Shown piece by piece: positions 32,703 to 34,294 of a DNA stretch of 34,294 bases. Origin of the DNA: Trichococcus flocculiformis (GTDB taxonomy: Bacteria > Bacillota > Bacilli > Lactobacillales > Aerococcaceae); contig NZ_FOQC01000026.1 of NCBI RefSeq assembly GCF_900113645.1, positions 1-34,294 of the forward strand, read 5' to 3'. Made by a program: the position numbers and the translations under genes. Position 1 is the stretch's first letter, and every line of letters starts with the position of its first letter. The notes under the pieces were generated by a model that saw nothing but the letters and a program-made list of their open reading frames with translations, did not search any database and was not told the DNA's origin.

Positions 32703-33769
32703 AAAAATTAATGGGAATGGCGGCTGTTATCTTGTTTGCTTGTGCGGCAATCGCTTTCGGGATAAACGCTTTGAACAGAGCGCAAGGCTTTTCGGACGGG
32801 AATACGCTGACGATCTACAACTGGGGTGATTATATCGAACCGGAACTGATCACGAAATTCGAGGAGGAGACAGGTTATAAAGTTTCTTATGAAACGTTCG
32901 ATTCGAACGAGGCGATGTACACAAAAGTAAAACAAGGTGGAACGGCCTACGATCTGAGTATCCCTTCAGAGTACATGATCGACAAGATGGCTGAAGAAGA
33001 CCTTCTGATTGCGCTGGACCACGCGAAGATCGAAGGTCTGGAAAACATTGACCCGCGTTTCCTGGATTTGCCGTTCGATGAAGGCAATAAGTACTCCATC
33101 CCTTATTTCTGGGGAACCTTGGGCATCATCTATAATGACAAAATGGTGACGGAAGAAATCACTTCCTGGTCGGATCTTTGGGATCCGGGCTATGCTAACA
33201 GTCTGCTTTTGATCGATGGAGCGCGAGAAGTGATGGGGCTGGGCCTCCAAAGTGAAGGCTACTCATTGAACGAGACAGACCCGATCATTTTGGGAGAAAT
33301 CGCTGAGAAACTAAAAGGTATCACCCCGAATGTCAAAGCGATCGTTGCTGATGAAATAAAAATGTATATGATCCAGGAGGAAGCGGCCATCGCCGTGACT
33401 TTCTCTGGTGAGGCCAGCGAGATGCTTTGGGAAAATGAAAATCTTCATTACGTAATCCCTGAGGAAGGCTCCAATCTCTGGTTCGACAACATCGTCATCC
33501 CCAAGACCGCCAAAAATATCGAAGGGGCGTACGCTTTCATCAATTTCATGCTGGAACCTGAAAATGCGGCCATCAACGCGGAATATGTCGGCTACGCCAC
33601 ACCGAACCAAAATGCCATCGAGCTGATGGATCCCGAAATTACCAGCGACGAGCAATTCTACCCGTCCGACGAAATCATGGATAAACTCGAAGTCTATGAA
33701 AACCTAGGAGCCAAAACCCTTGGGACGTATAATGACCTGTTCTTGGAAATTAAAATGTACAGAAAATAA
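32699..33769 (+). CDS. potD: Spermidine/putrescine-binding protein PotD
   Basis: A 356-residue extracellular polyamine-binding protein. The mature part opens with NTLTIYNWGDYIEPELI, the family signature, and has YFWGTLGIIYND. The N-terminal helix (about 4-22) is hydrophobic. A LFAC at 12-15 could be read as a poor lipobox, but the chain continues FGINALNRAQGFSDGN as in lactic-acid-bacterial PotD, which suggests an uncleaved membrane anchor. It overlaps potC by 4 bp and ends the operon. Confidence 0.95.
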   Translation: MKKLMGMAAVILFACAAIAFGINALNRAQGFSDGNTLTIYNWGDYIEPELITKFEEETGYKVSYETFDSNEAMYTKVKQGGTAYDLSIPSEYMIDKMAEEDLLIALDHAKIEGLENIDPRFLDLPFDEGNKYSIPYFWGTLGIIYNDKMVTEEITSWSDLWDPGYANSLLLIDGAREVMGLGLQSEGYSLNETDPIILGEIAEKLKGITPNVKAIVADEIKMYMIQEEAAIAVTFSGEASEMLWENENLHYVIPEEGSNLWFDNIVIPKTAKNIEGAYAFINFMLEPENAAINAEYVGYATPNQNAIELMDPEITSDEQFYPSDEIMDKLEVYENLGAKTLGTYNDLFLEIKMYRK

Positions 33770-33890
33770 TGCCAAAAATTGATAAATGTGGCTTAATTGC
33801 AATATCAAATGCATAAAAAATTTTAAAAACCTTTATAGACAGCGAATTACTCAATAATCCAGTATTACCAATGCTTTGAAGCCATTGACG

Positions 33891-33919
33891 GCAGGGAGTG
33901 TTTCATCCCTTACCATTTT
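33891..33919 (+). terminator. Weak terminator candidate after potD
   Basis: AGGGA pairs with TCCCT around an 8-nt loop, with a short T run after an intervening TACCA. The pairing is short. The region 33770-33890 holds no gene. Confidence 0.3.
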
Positions 33920-33947
33920 TCAGGTGAGTTGTTGGTGGTTCTGACCC

Positions 33948-34015
33948 AAGAGAATAGGTTAGCTGAGTCAAGAGAAGGAGCGAAGCGGCTCTTGACTCAG
34001 CTAAGCTATTCTCTT
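33948..34015. repeat. Long 27-bp inverted repeat beside the IS30-type transposase
   Basis: Arms 33948-33974 and 33989-34015 match at 26 of 27 positions around a 14-nt centre. Neither strand has a T tract after the stem, so it is not a standard terminator. It lies 24 bp downstream of the transposase stop and may be part of the element's end, a target site or a bidirectional stop. Confidence 0.8.
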
Positions 34016-34039
34016 ATCCTATAAAACCAACAAAACACC

Positions 34040-34294
34040 TTAAGCTGCTTGTAAATCGGCCAGTTCTTCCTGAAGGCGTTCTGCAGGTGTTGTATAGCCC
34101 ATTATTTTTCTTGGTCTGTGGTTGATCGTATCGGTTACTTCCAGTAAATACGAATAGGACAATGGACGCAGAGTGACTCCCTTTGGGATAAATTCTCGGA
34201 GCATGCGGTTATGCCTTTCGTTCGTTCCTTTCTCCCAAGAAGCATACGCATGAGTAAAGAAAACCTGAACGTCTTCAGCGATGCTTTCGATAAG
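34040..34294 (-). CDS. IS30-family transposase, C-terminal part (runs off the right edge)
   Basis: The minus strand from the window edge to the stop at 34040-34042 encodes the last 84 residues of an IS30-type DDE transposase. HAYASWEKGTNERHNRMLRE contains the third catalytic residue (Glu of the TNE step), followed by FIPKG and the closing NHRPRKIMGYTTPAERL seen throughout the family. The other two catalytic residues lie beyond the window. The frame is intact in the part seen. The element's end is not certain, but TGTTGGT-like sequence around 33930 is near where it should lie. Confidence 0.88.
   Translation of the reverse strand, partial: LIESIAEDVQVFFTHAYASWEKGTNERHNRMLREFIPKGVTLRPLSYSYLLEVTDTINHRPRKIMGYTTPAERLQEELADLQAA

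Overview
The window looks like chromosomal DNA from a low-to-mid GC Gram-positive of the order Lactobacillales, probably a Carnobacteriaceae/Trichococcus-type organism (inference). The grounds are AGGAGG-type ribosome binding sites with several TTG/GTG starts, a GlnP with tandem binding domains, class Ib NrdIEF, a short Firmicute Pta, a potABCD operon near murB, and lipoprotein signals of Firmicute style. The core is ordinary housekeeping and transport DNA, bounded by mobile-element pieces: the N-terminal part of an IS91-type transposase at the left edge and the C-terminal part of an IS30-type transposase at the right edge. No tRNA, rRNA or CRISPR was seen.

Layout. 1-770: IS91-type transposase, then a hairpin-rich non-coding stretch. 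771-3651 (minus): glnP-glnQ amino-acid importer with a sigma-A promoter and a GlnR/TnrA-type operator. 3966-5066 (minus): a small YvrJ protein and a Cof-type HAD phosphatase. 5264-6670 (plus): ung and an alpha/beta hydrolase. 6796-10538: paired NrdR boxes, a promoter and nrdI-nrdE-nrdF. 10704-15503: an operon of binding lipoprotein, cytosolic alkaline-phosphatase-superfamily phosphodiesterase, two permeases and an ATPase, preceded by PhoP-box-like hexamers. 15569-17473 (minus): PHP-type histidinol-phosphatase and chrA. 17678-19177: gluconokinase. 19243-19725 (minus): glutathione peroxidase. 19950-22093: pta, tsaE and a GNAT acetyltransferase. 22165-22568: a probable structured non-coding RNA of about 370 nt with its own promoter, a cre-like site and a terminator. 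22687-23739: Zur- and Fur-like operators and an orphan zinc-binding lipoprotein. 23898-24727: an internally deleted phosphoribosyltransferase pseudogene and a dienelactone-hydrolase-like protein. 24845-26703 (minus): small membrane protein, exonuclease III and SDR dehydrogenase. 27028-33769: murB, a dual-ATPase ECF-type protein and potABCD. 34040-34294 (minus): IS30 transposase tail.

How the parts fit. Several transport systems carry recognisable control sites for the nutrient they should serve: GlnR for the glutamine-type importer, Zur/Fur-like boxes for the zinc lipoprotein, NrdR for ribonucleotide reductase, and PhoP-like repeats for the importer with the embedded phosphodiesterase. The last suggests uptake of a phosphorus-containing organic compound that is cut inside the cell. 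The two most interesting candidates for undescribed biology are that operon and the structured RNA at about 22200-22568.
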